DNA of 64,000 nt from Sphingobium sp. B2D3C. GTDB lineage: Bacteria; Pseudomonadota; Alphaproteobacteria; Sphingomonadales; Sphingomonadaceae. Position numbers and translations under genes: made by a program. The notes beneath the pieces were generated by a model, which saw only the letters and a list, made by a program, of their open reading frames with translations, ran no database searches and was not told where the DNA came from. Positions 17,570 through 26,979 of the stretch are shown here, in pieces; position 1 is the first letter of the stretch; each line of letters begins with the position of its first letter. The DNA is taken from positions 3,286,001-3,350,000 of the forward strand of contig NZ_JAOQOK010000001.1 in NCBI RefSeq assembly GCF_025961835.1, written 5' to 3'.

Positions 17570-19147
17570 TTACGTGCCTCCCCGCGCATGGCTGTCGCAG
17601 CGCAGATCGGCGCCTGGACCGGTCTCGGCGCCCTTGGAGTGTGATGCTTGTGCGGGCCAGGCGCAGAGCGGGCGGGCCGTCGTCACGGTCCCGTCCGCGT
17701 CCGCATGCCGGGCGAGGATCGCGCCGGGCGCGGTGCCCTGCTCCACCCATGCCACCAGCGCCGCGAGCAGGTCGCTCTCGGGCTTGCCGGTCGCGCTGCG
17801 GTCTTCCGATCCGCCGAAGCGGTCCGTGCCGGCCCCGCCCCGGCAGTGCTGCATGCCCGGGACCATGTAGAGCCGGGCGAAGGCGTCGCGGTCCTGCTCC
17901 GCCTCTGCGCCCATGCGCGCGAAGAGATCGAGCGTGGAGAGTGGCTGCACGGATGCATCGGCCCAGCCATGATAGAGGATCAGCTTGCCCCCGCGCGCCG
18001 CGAAGGTCCGCATGTCGGCGCTGCGGGCATCCATGGTTGCAAAGCTTTTGCGGGCGGCCGCGAGATCGGCGGCGAGATCGAAGCTTGCCGGGTCCCAGCC
18101 GGCGTCGCCCCGGCCTGCGCTGTGACGCGCATGGCCGAACATCTGGACCGGCAGCGGTGGCAGGCCGCCGGGGCGGGCGGTGATGCCGGGCAGCAGGCCG
18201 AAATCATGGGCCTTGCCGGTGCTGTCGGTGAGCGGCGCAACGATGTTCGCGATGGTTTTGACGGTGGCGGGCGCAAGGCAGTCTGTAGATTGGCCGGGCT
18301 TGCAGGCGAGCTCCTCGACGCGGAAAGCGCAGCTGCGCGGATCGTCGATAATGCCATCGACCGCGCCGTCATTCGCATCGCAGCGCGAAATGGCGCGGCG
18401 GGAGACCAGATCCCATTCCGCCGCGCTGATCGCGACGCCGTCGTTCTGCGTCTGGGCCAGATGCACATGCAGCAGCCGGGCGGCGAGCAGGGGCACGTCC
18501 AGACCCGGCGCGCCGATGAGCGCACCGTCATAATCGCCGGGGTAAAGCTGTAGCTCACGAAGGCCTTGCCGTCCGCCGCCGGAGCAGCCGAGGAAATAGG
18601 CGTGCGCGGCCGGCACGCCGTAAAAGCCATCGATGATCGCCTTAGAGACCTGCGTCAGCCGGTGATATGCGAGATGAGCGTATGTTTCCGACTTGCGGGC
18701 ATCGTCGATCCAGCGCTCGCCCTGGCGGTGCCCGGTATCGCTGGAGGCAGCGGCAAAGCCCTGCTCCACGCCGCGCGCCATGTCGGCATAATTATAATAG
18801 CCGGCCTCGCCGCCGACGCCGGTGCCGAGGAAGCGCCGATTCCAGTCGCGGGGAAGCCAGAGCTCGAAGCCGATGTCGCCGTCGATCCTGCCGGCCAATC
18901 GGCAGAAGTCCGCTCGCACCGCTTCGCCTTGCGGCGATGTCGGCGAGGTGGGACTCTGCCAGTGCGAAGCGGGCGCCACCGTTTCGAGTGTGGTGAGCGT
19001 CACGTTGGCGGGCAGGAGGGCGCGGGCCGCTGCGCAGCGATCGGCAAAGGCCGGCGTTCCATTGGCGGCGAGCGCAACGGAGGCGCTGCCGAGCAGGCCC
19101 GCCAAAGCGAGGGTCTTGAAAGCTGTGAGGGATCGCGCCGCGATCAC
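17570..19147 (-). CDS. Tannase/feruloyl esterase family protein, secreted
   Basis: A 525-residue protein with a Sec signal peptide (cleavage near SVALAANG). It shows the CS-D-HC catalytic arrangement of the tannase family: Cys188-Ser189 in GCSGGGRQG, Asp397 in YHGWADASVQP, and His434-Cys435 in GMQHC, with the two cysteines expected to form a disulfide beside the active site. A calcium-site-like segment CDANDGAVDG lies at 256-265. These enzymes cleave aromatic acid esters (gallate, ferulate, MHET-like). It starts with GTG at 19147, overlapping the DUF3237 stop by 4 bases (GTGA), so it is coupled to the upstream gene. The exact ester is unknown. Confidence 0.88.
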   Translation of the reverse strand: MIAARSLTAFKTLALAGLLGSASVALAANGTPAFADRCAAARALLPANVTLTTLETVAPASHWQSPTSPTSPQGEAVRADFCRLAGRIDGDIGFELWLPRDWNRRFLGTGVGGEAGYYNYADMARGVEQGFAAASSDTGHRQGERWIDDARKSETYAHLAYHRLTQVSKAIIDGFYGVPAAHAYFLGCSGGGRQGLRELQLYPGDYDGALIGAPGLDVPLLAARLLHVHLAQTQNDGVAISAAEWDLVSRRAISRCDANDGAVDGIIDDPRSCAFRVEELACKPGQSTDCLAPATVKTIANIVAPLTDSTGKAHDFGLLPGITARPGGLPPLPVQMFGHARHSAGRGDAGWDPASFDLAADLAAARKSFATMDARSADMRTFAARGGKLILYHGWADASVQPLSTLDLFARMGAEAEQDRDAFARLYMVPGMQHCRGGAGTDRFGGSEDRSATGKPESDLLAALVAWVEQGTAPGAILARHADADGTVTTARPLCAWPAQASHSKGAETGPGADLRCDSHARGGT

Positions 19148-19632
19148 AGCACCGCCCAGTAGGAGAACACCGCGCGGTCGGCGCGGCGATCGATCTTGCC
19201 CACGAACATCGTGCGGCAGAGCCAGTCATGCGGGCCTTCCGGCGCATCGAACACCGGGCTGGCGCCGGCATAATAGTCCGCCGGGTCGACGGCCTCGTAA
19301 TTCTGGAGCCGGGCCAGCACATCCTTGTTGCCATGCCGCACGCCGCGGTTCTGCAGCTCGATGATCGTGCCGTCATCCGCCTGGATCAGATAGCGCGCCT
19401 CGAACTTGACGGTGTGGTCGGTGCGGATGGTCGGCCAGTCGCCGCCGCTGTGCGGGACGACGATCCCATTCAGGCGCGGGCCGCGTACGATGCCGCTTTC
19501 CACGCCCACAAAGCCGCGCTCGGCACCCCAGAAGGTGGGGCCGTAGCGATAGCGCTTGGTCAGCTCGATCTCGATCTCGAAGGCGAAATCGAGCGCGGGC
19601 GGCTGGCGCTCGGGCGTTAGCGATCTACTCAT
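19144..19632 (-). CDS. DUF3237 family protein (copy 1)
   Basis: A 162-residue cytoplasmic protein of the DUF3237 family, predicted to be a beta-barrel of unknown function. Conserved blocks include RYRYGPTFWGAERGFVGV, GPRLNGIVVPHSGGDWP, YLIQADDGTIIELQNRGVRH and the C-terminal FSYWAVL. A second copy at 26513-26977, on the other arm of this cluster, matches it over nearly the whole length. The ATG at 19632 follows GAGGAGGGG. The gene lies 16 bases after the carboxylesterase and overlaps the tannase gene, so the three form one translation-coupled unit. A role in handling the hydrolysis product is inference from context. Confidence 0.85.
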   Translation of the reverse strand: MSRSLTPERQPPALDFAFEIEIELTKRYRYGPTFWGAERGFVGVESGIVRGPRLNGIVVPHSGGDWPTIRTDHTVKFEARYLIQADDGTIIELQNRGVRHGNKDVLARLQNYEAVDPADYYAGASPVFDAPEGPHDWLCRTMFVGKIDRRADRAVFSYWAVL

Positions 19633-19648
19633 TAGCGGCCCCTCCTCA

Positions 19649-21310
19649 TCAGCGTATCCAAGGCCCGGGCGGGCGCGGTTCGCGTTCGCCGAGCTGCTCG
19701 GAGCCGAAGCGCGCCATGTAGCTGCGCTGCGCGGCCAGCGGATCGGATTCGAGCCGAACGGTCTTGCCGAAGCGCATCGTGGCCCGCAGCGAGGTTTCGT
19801 AGGGCAGCCACACCGGCATGTGCGGATTGTCCGGCCGGCCGGTCCGGGCGAAGGACGTCCATGCGCCGGACATGGCGGCACGCAGGGCATCGGCTTCGGG
19901 CGTCACCGTGCCGACGCCGGAATGTGCCTCGATATTGCCTAAGGTGAAGGCCAGCTCAATGCCATGGGGCGACACCCCGTGCAGACTGCCAATGTCAGTC
20001 GGCCAGTCGACCAGATAGAGATAGGCCGGTGCCCGCCCGAGCGCGGCCTTGCTTTCGGCCTGGATCGTCGCGTCGAGCAGATAGGACCGGTCGGTGGTCA
20101 GCCGTGCGAACAGCCGGGTGTTGCTATGGTCTGGGAACATGCCCCGCCAGGTCTCGATGGCCTTGGGCGCCTCGCCAGACGGGAAGAAGCGCAGCGATTC
20201 CTCCAGCACCCGCGCATCGCTCATCGTGTCGTAGGAAGGCACATGGCCGAGGAATATCGTCGTTTCCTCGATCGTGGTGCCGAGCATCATCGGCACGTCG
20301 GCGCTGAGCAGCGGCGCGTGCGGCAGGAACGGGTGCTGGACCACGCTCAACCCATCCACGAAGGGACGGAACTGGCCGGTCTCGTTGCGCACCTCGATGC
20401 CGGTGGCGGTGAGCGTGCGGGTCGGCACGTCCGCCAGCCGGCGGAGCCCGCCTTTGCGGATGCCGAGCTTGTGTAGGAGGCGGTCGGCGCGGTCGAGCGA
20501 GACCTCACGCGAGTCGAGCCGGATGCCGGGGCCGCTTTGCGAGATGGCGCGGTGGAACAGGCCCGAGGCCGATGGCATCGTCATCATCGCATTGATTTTG
20601 CGGCCGCCGCCGGAATGGCCGAAGATCATCACCCGGTCGGCATCGCCACCGAACTGGCCGATATTCTCGCGCACCCAGGCGAGGGCCAGCGCAATGTCGA
20701 GTGCGCCGGCATTGCCGGAGAGCGCATAACGCTCATCACCCGCTTCCGAGAGATTGAGATAGCCATGGACGTTGAGGCGATGGTTGATCGAGACCATCAC
20801 GACGTCATGATTGCGCGCCAGCCAGGCGCCATTGCTGACGGGATCGTCCGAGCCACCGACTTCCCAGCCGCCGCCATGGACCCAGACCATCACCGGCTTG
20901 CTGCCGGTCAGCGAGCCGGTCCAGACATTGGCGACAAGGCAGTCTTCCGAATGCGTGGGCGTGTCGGGACCGCCGAGAAAGCCATGCTGCGGGCAGCGCG
21001 GCCCGTAGCGCGAGGCGTCGCGCACATCGCTCCAGGGCTTGCGTGGGACAGGCGGGAGGAAACGTGCGGCGCCGCCCGTCGGCTCGCCATAGGGAATGCC
21101 CTTGAACGCATAAACGGCGCCCTCGGTAATGCCCTGCACCTTGCCGGCCGAGGTCGAAACAATGGGCCGCTCACCGACCGCGCCGATGGCGGCGAGCGAG
21201 GGCGCGGCGATCAATCCGACGCCAGCGCCGAGTAGGCCGCGCCGCGAGAAGGCCATGTGTGGCCGCCGTGACAAGCTGCCGGTGCGTGCGGTGGAGAACG
21301 GATCGCTCAT
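19649..21310 (-). CDS. Carboxylesterase type B, Tat-exported
   Basis: A 553-residue serine esterase. A twin-arginine signal ([17 protein letters not shown], residues 21-37) suggests folded export to the periplasm. The oxyanion motif HGGG is at 145-148, the nucleophile Ser233 lies in GHSGGG (GESAGG in most relatives), Glu348 or 349 in GTTIEET and His449 in SPHGIELAF complete the triad. The start at 21310 has GGAAGG upstream; Met19 would also keep the Tat signal but lacks a ribosome binding site. It is first in the leftward operon, facing the rightward arm across a 354-base regulatory gap. Confidence 0.9.
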   Translation of the reverse strand: MSDPFSTARTGSLSRRPHMAFSRRGLLGAGVGLIAAPSLAAIGAVGERPIVSTSAGKVQGITEGAVYAFKGIPYGEPTGGAARFLPPVPRKPWSDVRDASRYGPRCPQHGFLGGPDTPTHSEDCLVANVWTGSLTGSKPVMVWVHGGGWEVGGSDDPVSNGAWLARNHDVVMVSINHRLNVHGYLNLSEAGDERYALSGNAGALDIALALAWVRENIGQFGGDADRVMIFGHSGGGRKINAMMTMPSASGLFHRAISQSGPGIRLDSREVSLDRADRLLHKLGIRKGGLRRLADVPTRTLTATGIEVRNETGQFRPFVDGLSVVQHPFLPHAPLLSADVPMMLGTTIEETTIFLGHVPSYDTMSDARVLEESLRFFPSGEAPKAIETWRGMFPDHSNTRLFARLTTDRSYLLDATIQAESKAALGRAPAYLYLVDWPTDIGSLHGVSPHGIELAFTLGNIEAHSGVGTVTPEADALRAAMSGAWTSFARTGRPDNPHMPVWLPYETSLRATMRFGKTVRLESDPLAAQRSYMARFGSEQLGEREPRPPGPWIR

Positions 21311-21664
21311 CGCATCACCTTCCGCGATGGGAAGGCGCGCTGAGACACGCGGATGCAGCCGGGATGCAGCATTGTCCTCTCCTGTGAACCAAGCTCCTGC
21401 CGCGACTCTTTCCTGAATCGTCTAGCAATCATGAGATGAAACTTGCAAATTTGTTCATTCAGTGCAAGCTGGTTCCGTTCAATGAGAAAAAATTGCCGTT
21501 TCCCATTTCGTTGCGGAGCGGTTGAGCGGGGAAATGCGGATCGCCGAGTCGGGCCAGAGGTCTGAACAGGCGGCCGCGCGGAGAGGGTGCGATTCGGTCC
21601 GGCGCGTGCGCGACGGACCGTCGACACCGGATCGGACGATCATGGGTCGGGAAGAGGTGAGAGG
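21311..21664. promoter_or_regulatory. Divergent promoter region of the catabolic cluster
   Basis: A gene-free 354-base spacer between the carboxylesterase and NTF2-like operons. Around 21440-21500 it is locally A+T-rich and includes TTCATT (21456-21461) and the opposed AATGAG (21480-21485), a possible regulator-binding inverted repeat. No consensus -35/-10 pair could be assigned with confidence. The nearby IclR gene is the obvious candidate regulator. Confidence 0.5.
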
Positions 21665-22141
21665 ATGAAGATATCGCTAGTGCTCGGTGCCCTCCTGCTG
21701 GTGGGCGTGACTGCCGCGATCAGCTGGTGGCTCGGGATCAATCACGAGCGCAGGCGCGAGCAGGCCAATATCGAGATGGTGCTGGCAATGTGGGATGGCG
21801 TCATCAATCGCGCCGATCCCGATGCGGTAATGAAATACATCGATGAGGATTACATCCAGCATAACCCCAATGTGCGGCAGGGCCGCGAGGGCGTGCTGGA
21901 GCTGATCTCGCTGATCCGCAATCCGCCCCCCGCAATGATCCCGCCCGGCAAGAAGACGCTGAAGAAGGCCATCGCGCAGGGCGACTATGTGGTGGTGATC
22001 TGGACCCAGCCGCAGCCCGATCCGCACAATCCCGGCGAGACCTACTCCGGCGAAGCCTTCGACATGTTCCGCATCGCCGATGGCAAGGTGGTCGAGCATT
22101 GGGACGATACCCGCAAGGCGCTGACACCCTGGCGGCGCTAG
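21665..22141 (+). CDS. NTF2/SnoaL-like protein with N-terminal membrane anchor
   Basis: A 158-residue protein. The first 30 residues contain one hydrophobic segment (ISLVLGALLLVGVTAAISWW), so it is membrane-anchored or exported. The rest is an NTF2/SnoaL-like fold: DEDYIQHNPNVRQGREGVLE near the start and GEAFDMFRIADGKVVEHWDD near the end. The HNP and HWD motifs match a SnoaL-like polyketide-cyclase branch whose members act as isomerases, hydratases or binding proteins. AGGTGAGAGG precedes the ATG at 21665; the frame upstream to 21587 is discarded. It heads the rightward arm and resembles the protein at 26980-27453. Confidence 0.85.
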   Translation: MKISLVLGALLLVGVTAAISWWLGINHERRREQANIEMVLAMWDGVINRADPDAVMKYIDEDYIQHNPNVRQGREGVLELISLIRNPPPAMIPPGKKTLKKAIAQGDYVVVIWTQPQPDPHNPGETYSGEAFDMFRIADGKVVEHWDDTRKALTPWRR

Positions 22142-22201
22142 GCGCTGACCCCCAGTTCCGGCGCCCAAGACAAGATTTGAGACCTGAGGAGAGGAACGTT
22201 C

Positions 22202-22681
22202 ATGGCCAGTTTCGCTGACGACCGCGCGGAAATCGAGGATCTGCAGGCGCGCTATCTGTTCGCGCTCGATTGGCAGGACCCGGATGGCTACGCCGGCACC
22301 TTCGCCGAGGAAGGCGTACTGGATTGGGCCGGTGGCATCGTGCGAGGGCGCGAGGCAATCCGCGAGGAATGCGTGGGCATGCGCACCTACTTCTCGGGGC
22401 GCGGCAAGGGCGAGGAGCCGACTCGCCCGCCGCGGCTGCGCCACTTCATCACCAACATCACCGTGAAGGTGGAGGGCGACAAGGCCTGGAGCCGCTCCTT
22501 CTGGTTCGAAATCGACAACGATACCCGCCTGCGCACGCCCTATGTCGGCGGCTACGGCCATTATGAAGACGAGTTGCGCCGCGTCGATGGCAAATGGCTC
22601 TTCACCTTCCGCAAGATCTGGAACGAGTGCATGGAGGACCGCGCCGCCGAATATGTGAACCCCGTCACGCAGATGGGTTGA
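22202..22681 (+). CDS. NTF2/SnoaL-like protein, cytoplasmic
   Basis: A 159-residue protein with no signal peptide. It begins with an AEIEDLQARYLFALDWQDPD-type helix and continues through AEEGVLDWAGGIVRGREAIR, the conserved cone-shaped NTF2-like/SnoaL_4 architecture seen in small dehydratases, hydrolases and isomerases. A strong GAGGAGAGGAAC site precedes the ATG. It lies between a membrane-anchored NTF2-like protein and the PQQ dehydrogenase, whose GTG start is only 3 bases after its stop. Reaction unknown; a catalytic or substrate-binding role in the same pathway is inferred. Confidence 0.85.
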   Translation: MASFADDRAEIEDLQARYLFALDWQDPDGYAGTFAEEGVLDWAGGIVRGREAIREECVGMRTYFSGRGKGEEPTRPPRLRHFITNITVKVEGDKAWSRSFWFEIDNDTRLRTPYVGGYGHYEDELRRVDGKWLFTFRKIWNECMEDRAAEYVNPVTQMG

Positions 22682-22684
22682 GCA

Positions 22685-24916
22685 GTGTCCGGGCGTCCTG
22701 CCGTGCCGCCATCCGGTGTGTCGAGCCTGCTTGGCGCCATGCTGGGCCTTGCCCTGCTGGCGGCCTGCTCGAACGCGCCGCCCGGCAGCATGGCGGGACC
22801 GCCTCCGTTCGGTGCGGGCGACGATTGGGACAATCCGGGCGGGGACTGGGCGGAAAGCCGCTACTCCCGCCTCACCGACATCGACAAGACCAATGTGGGT
22901 AGGCTCGGCCTCGCCTGGGATTATGATCTCGGCACCACCCGCGTGCAGGAAGCGACGCCGGTCGTCATCGACGGGGTGATGTATACGTCTGGCAATCTCG
23001 GCCGGGCCTATGCGCTGGACGCGGCAACGGGCCGCCAACTCTGGGCCTTCTCGCCCGAGGTCGACATGCAAGTCAATCGCTACGCCTGTTGCGATCAGGC
23101 CAATCGCGGCGTGGCCGTGGCGGACGGGAAAGTGTTCGTCGCCGCGCTCGACGGATGGCTCTATGCGCTCGACCAGAAGACCGGCGCGGTCGTCTGGAAG
23201 GCCGACAGTTTTCTCGATCGCAATCGGGCCTATACCAGCACGGGCGCGCCGGAAGTGGCGGGCGACCTCGTCATCATCGGCAATGCCGGCGCGGAATATG
23301 ACACGCGCGGCTATGTCATCGCGTTCGACATCCGCACCGGCAAGGAGGCCTGGCGCTTCTACACCATACCGCGCGATCCCGCGCTGGGGCCGCAGGAAAG
23401 CAAGGCGCTGGAGGCGGCGCTCAAGACCTGGAATCCGAAAAGCCGCTGGGATATCGGCGGCGGCGGCACGGCCTGGGATGCGATCACCTACGATCCCGAA
23501 TTCGATCAGGTCATCATCGGCGTCGGCAATGGCGGGCCTTATGCGCAGGCGATCCGTTCGCCGGGCGGCGGGGACAATCTCTACCTGAGTTCGCTGGTCG
23601 CACTCGACCGCAAGACGGGCGCGATGAAATGGCATTTTCAGGAGACGCCGGGCGACAACTGGGATTTCACCTCCGTCCAACCCATGATCCTGACGCGTAT
23701 GGCGGTGAACGGCGCCGAGCGCCCCGTGCTGCTGCACACGCCCAAGAACGGCTTCTTCTTCATGCTGGACCGGGAGACGGGCAAGCCGCTCGCTGTGCAC
23801 AGGATGGTGCGCACAAGCTGGGCTTCGGGCTGGGACCTCAAGACCGGCAAGCCGATCGCCACGCCCGAATATTCGGACATCAATGCGGGTCCCAAGCTGG
23901 TCTTCCCGGCCCCGCCCGGTGCACGCAACTGGTATGGCGCGGCTTATGATCCGCAGCGCAAGATGTACGTCGCCCATTTTCTCGACATGGGCAATCTCAT
24001 CATGGTGCCGCCCGCCAATCTGACGATGCCGCGGCGCAAGCTGGCCCTGAACGCGGGCACGGAATCGATCTTCACGCCCTTTCTGGAGGCTGCGCTTCCC
24101 GGTCTGCCCAAGGATGTGCAGAAGACCATCACCGATCTGCCGCAATGGCAATGGGTGAAGGACAAGCCCTGGGCGGCCGATGTGCGCGCCGTCGATCCGG
24201 TGACCGGCAGGACGATCTGGAGCTATCCGCGCGAGGACGGCTGGCAGGACCGCAGTGGCGTACTCACGACGCAGAGCGGCCTCACCATCTTCGGCACGCT
24301 GTCGGGCAAGCTGGTCATCCTGGATTCCGATACCGGCAAGGTGGTGCGCACGATCGACACCGGTCGCTCGATCCTCGCCGCCCCCATGACCTACCGGGTG
24401 AAGGGCGTGCAATATATCGCGGTGCAGACCGGCTGGGGCGGGGGCGGCTGGGGACTGGTCCCCGATTATTCCGCGGCCTATGCCAAGGGGAACGCCAATC
24501 GCATCCTGGTCTTTCGGCTGGATGGTGGGCCGGTGCCGATCCCGCCGGATCTTCCGCCGGAGGGGCCGATCCCGGCGCCGCCCCTGCAGATCTCCGGCAC
24601 CGATGCCGATCGGTTGGCGAAGGGACGAGTGCTCTTCTCGAAAAACTGTTCCATCTGCCATTCCAACATGCCGCGCGCGCCGCTGCCGAGCCTGACCCGC
24701 ATGAGCGAGGGCGCGCATCAGGCGTTCGAGCAGATCGTGCTGGAAGGGCTGCTGCTGCCCAACGGAATGCCGCGCTGGGACGATCTGCTGACGCGCGCCG
24801 ACGTGCAGGCGATCCACGCCCATCTGATCGATCTGCAGAGCAAGGCATACGCCCGGCAGCAGGCCGGAGCGCCGCCGGAAACCCCGATCTACTCCCGCAT
24901 CACCACGGCCAACTGA
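22685..24916 (+). CDS. PQQ-dependent alcohol dehydrogenase (quinohemoprotein) lipoprotein with C-terminal cytochrome c
   Basis: A 743-residue protein. Residues 1-28 form a lipoprotein signal with lipobox LAAC (Cys28). An eight-bladed PQQ propeller follows: adjacent cysteines 135-136 (YACCDQ) match the vicinal disulfide ring over PQQ, and GDNWDFTS contains the expected active-site Asp region. A C-terminal cytochrome c domain has CSICH at 655-659. It should oxidise an alcohol in the periplasm and pass electrons to the respiratory chain through its own heme, as in quinohemoprotein ethanol dehydrogenases. Whether calcium or a lanthanide is bound needs alignment. The start is GTG at 22685; ATG at 22739 is an alternative. 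The substrate is presumably an alcohol released by the esterases. Confidence 0.9.
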   Translation: MSGRPAVPPSGVSSLLGAMLGLALLAACSNAPPGSMAGPPPFGAGDDWDNPGGDWAESRYSRLTDIDKTNVGRLGLAWDYDLGTTRVQEATPVVIDGVMYTSGNLGRAYALDAATGRQLWAFSPEVDMQVNRYACCDQANRGVAVADGKVFVAALDGWLYALDQKTGAVVWKADSFLDRNRAYTSTGAPEVAGDLVIIGNAGAEYDTRGYVIAFDIRTGKEAWRFYTIPRDPALGPQESKALEAALKTWNPKSRWDIGGGGTAWDAITYDPEFDQVIIGVGNGGPYAQAIRSPGGGDNLYLSSLVALDRKTGAMKWHFQETPGDNWDFTSVQPMILTRMAVNGAERPVLLHTPKNGFFFMLDRETGKPLAVHRMVRTSWASGWDLKTGKPIATPEYSDINAGPKLVFPAPPGARNWYGAAYDPQRKMYVAHFLDMGNLIMVPPANLTMPRRKLALNAGTESIFTPFLEAALPGLPKDVQKTITDLPQWQWVKDKPWAADVRAVDPVTGRTIWSYPREDGWQDRSGVLTTQSGLTIFGTLSGKLVILDSDTGKVVRTIDTGRSILAAPMTYRVKGVQYIAVQTGWGGGGWGLVPDYSAAYAKGNANRILVFRLDGGPVPIPPDLPPEGPIPAPPLQISGTDADRLAKGRVLFSKNCSICHSNMPRAPLPSLTRMSEGAHQAFEQIVLEGLLLPNGMPRWDDLLTRADVQAIHAHLIDLQSKAYARQQAGAPPETPIYSRITTAN

Positions 24917-25045
24917 TGAGAGCATGAGCGAGATGGATGATATATTCTCACTGTTCGGAAGGGTATCGCTCTCGAGAGATGTGGAGAGGCGTCCCCTGAG
25001 GATGAGCATCCTTGTCTGCCTGGCCTCGGACGCGGGTGGTCGCTT

Positions 25046-26467
25046 ATGACTGCCGCAGCGACGGCCCTGCCCGAGCAGGATGGCATCGACATTTTCGAAT
25101 CGGCCCGGCTCAAGCCGCGCTACTGGCTGCTCGTCGTCCTGTTGATGACGCAGGGCCTGTTCGAGTTTTTCGATTTCTACATCATCGGCTTTCTGGTCAG
25201 CGTCATCGGGCCGGAATGGAACCTCACCTTCGGCCAGGTCTCTATCGTGCTGCTCTCGGCGGGCGTGGGTCAATTGGTGGGTGCGCTACCCTTCGCCTGG
25301 TTCGCGGATCGTTACGGGCGCAAGCCGGCGTTGATCTCCGGCATCGTGCTCTATTCGTTGGCGGCCGGCTGCGCGGCCTTCGTGCCGGACGGGAGCTGGA
25401 TGCTGTTCGCGTTCCTGCGCTTCATCGTCGGGGTGGGCTATGGCGGCACGCAGATCACCTTGCTGATAGAGATCGCGCCGACGCGCTGGCGGACCATGAT
25501 CGCAAGTGCGAGCGGCCTGATCGCGCCCGGCGGGGTGTTGCTGGCCTCGTTGCTGGTCGCCAATTTCCTGCCGACCATCGGCTGGCGCGGCCTCGCCCTG
25601 CTCGGTTTCTTCCCGCTCGTCATCGCCTTCGCACTCTACTTCCTGGTGCCGGAATCGGTCCGCTGGCTGGTCTCCCAGGGCCGCGCGACCGAAGCGCATG
25701 ATGTGCTCGCCAAATATGTCGATCTGCCCAAGGACCAGATCCCGCTGCCGCGCGTGCCCAAGGAAGTGCGCCGCGCGCGCCTGCGCGACATTGCGCTGTA
25801 TCCGGGTCGCTTCTGGCTGATCGTGGCGACCAGCTCCGGGCTCGGCATCGCCGGCTTCGGCGTGGCCTTGTGGGGGCCGACGGTGCTCACCATGCTGCTC
25901 AAGATCCAGCCGGCCGAGGCGGCTGCCTATTTCGTGTTCGTGAGCATTGCCGGCATCGCCGGTCGGGCGCTGTGGACGATCACCCCGCATTTCATCGGTC
26001 GCTGGCGCTCCGCGCTCATCTGCCTGTTCGGAACGGCGGTGACGATCAGCGCTGCGGCCTTCCTGCACCCTTATTTCGTGGCCGGCGTGCCGGTGTTCCT
26101 GCTGTGCCTGATGTGCGGATCACTGTTCTACGATGGCGGGGCCTCCAACAGCTCGCCTTACGGGACGGAACTGTTCCCAGTCCGCCTCGCCGGGCTGGGT
26201 GGCGGCCTCGTCCAGATGGTCAGCGGCTTCGGCAAGCTGCTCGGGCCGATCATTCTCGCGCTGATCGCCGGCAGCGGCAATCTGCTCTCGCCCCAGGCAA
26301 CGGAAGCCGCGATCACGCCCGGCTTCCTCACGCTCGCCGCCTTTGCCGTCATCGGCTTCCTCGCCACCTCGATGCTGCGATACGAAACCCATGGCGTCCG
26401 CATGGTGACCGATGAGGACGATTTCGTCTCCGGCAAAGTCAACGCCAAGCCACCTCCGCTCGCTTGA
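25046..26467 (+). CDS. MFS transporter (sugar/aromatic acid:H+ symporter-like)
   Basis: A 473-residue inner membrane protein with about 12 hydrophobic segments. The loop-2 motif WFADRYGRKPALISG (D-R-x-G-R-K) and RFIVGVGYGGTQITLLIEIAPTRWR are typical of the metabolite:proton symporter branch that includes aromatic-acid carriers. It presumably brings the hydrolysis or oxidation product from the periplasm into the cell. It lies 129 bases after the PQQ dehydrogenase, with a small AGGAT/ATCCT hairpin in the gap, and 45 bases before DUF3237 copy 2. The substrate cannot be read from sequence. Confidence 0.88.
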   Translation: MTAAATALPEQDGIDIFESARLKPRYWLLVVLLMTQGLFEFFDFYIIGFLVSVIGPEWNLTFGQVSIVLLSAGVGQLVGALPFAWFADRYGRKPALISGIVLYSLAAGCAAFVPDGSWMLFAFLRFIVGVGYGGTQITLLIEIAPTRWRTMIASASGLIAPGGVLLASLLVANFLPTIGWRGLALLGFFPLVIAFALYFLVPESVRWLVSQGRATEAHDVLAKYVDLPKDQIPLPRVPKEVRRARLRDIALYPGRFWLIVATSSGLGIAGFGVALWGPTVLTMLLKIQPAEAAAYFVFVSIAGIAGRALWTITPHFIGRWRSALICLFGTAVTISAAAFLHPYFVAGVPVFLLCLMCGSLFYDGGASNSSPYGTELFPVRLAGLGGGLVQMVSGFGKLLGPIILALIAGSGNLLSPQATEAAITPGFLTLAAFAVIGFLATSMLRYETHGVRMVTDEDDFVSGKVNAKPPPLA

Positions 26468-26512
26468 GCGCCGCCGCCCGCCTTATCCACACACCACATG
26501 CAAGGAACCGGT

Positions 26513-26977
26513 ATGCAGCCGCCTGAACTGGAATATGTCTTCACCATCGAGATCGATCTGAGCCCCCGCTTTCGCTACGGCCCGACCACGGACGGGTTGG
26601 AGCGCGGCTATGTGGGCGTGCTCGGCGGCCGCATCACCGGCCCGCGCCTCAACGGGCGCATCGTGCCCCACACCGGCGGGGACTGGCCCAGCATCCGCCC
26701 GGACCAGACCTGCGACTTCAATGCGCGTTACCTGATCGAGGCCGACGACGGCACGCTGATCCAACTGCGCAACACCGGCGTGCGCCATGGACCCAAGGAA
26801 GTGCTGGATCGCCTGCAGAATTATGAGCCCGTCGACCCCTCCGAATATTATATGCGGGTGACGCCGCAGTTCGATGCACCGGAAGGGCCGCATGGCTGGC
26901 TCAGCCGGACCGTGTTCATCGGCAAGACGGATCGGCAGAAGACCAAGTCCGTGTTCAACTATTGGGCGGTGCTCTGA
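26513..26977 (+). CDS. DUF3237 family protein (copy 2)
   Basis: A 154-residue paralogue of the protein at 19144-19632: the same FRYGPTTDGLERGYVGV, GPRLNGRIVPHTGGDWP, GVRHGPKEVLDRLQNYEPVD, FDAPEGPHGWL and FNYWAVL blocks. Both copies sit in the same cluster on opposite arms. The ATG at 26513 has AAGGA six bases upstream; an ATG at 26498 is possible but lies over that site. The stop is 2 bases before the NTF2-like gene, implying joint translation. The function of the family is unknown. Confidence 0.85.
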   Translation: MQPPELEYVFTIEIDLSPRFRYGPTTDGLERGYVGVLGGRITGPRLNGRIVPHTGGDWPSIRPDQTCDFNARYLIEADDGTLIQLRNTGVRHGPKEVLDRLQNYEPVDPSEYYMRVTPQFDAPEGPHGWLSRTVFIGKTDRQKTKSVFNYWAVL

Positions 26978-26979
26978 AC

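Noticed and set aside
21677..25273. 1198-codon open frame on the minus strand
   Set aside because: It lies antisense to the NTF2-like and PQQ dehydrogenase genes. The product is a low-complexity Arg/His/Gly/Ala sequence typical of the complementary strand in high-G+C DNA, with no family motif.
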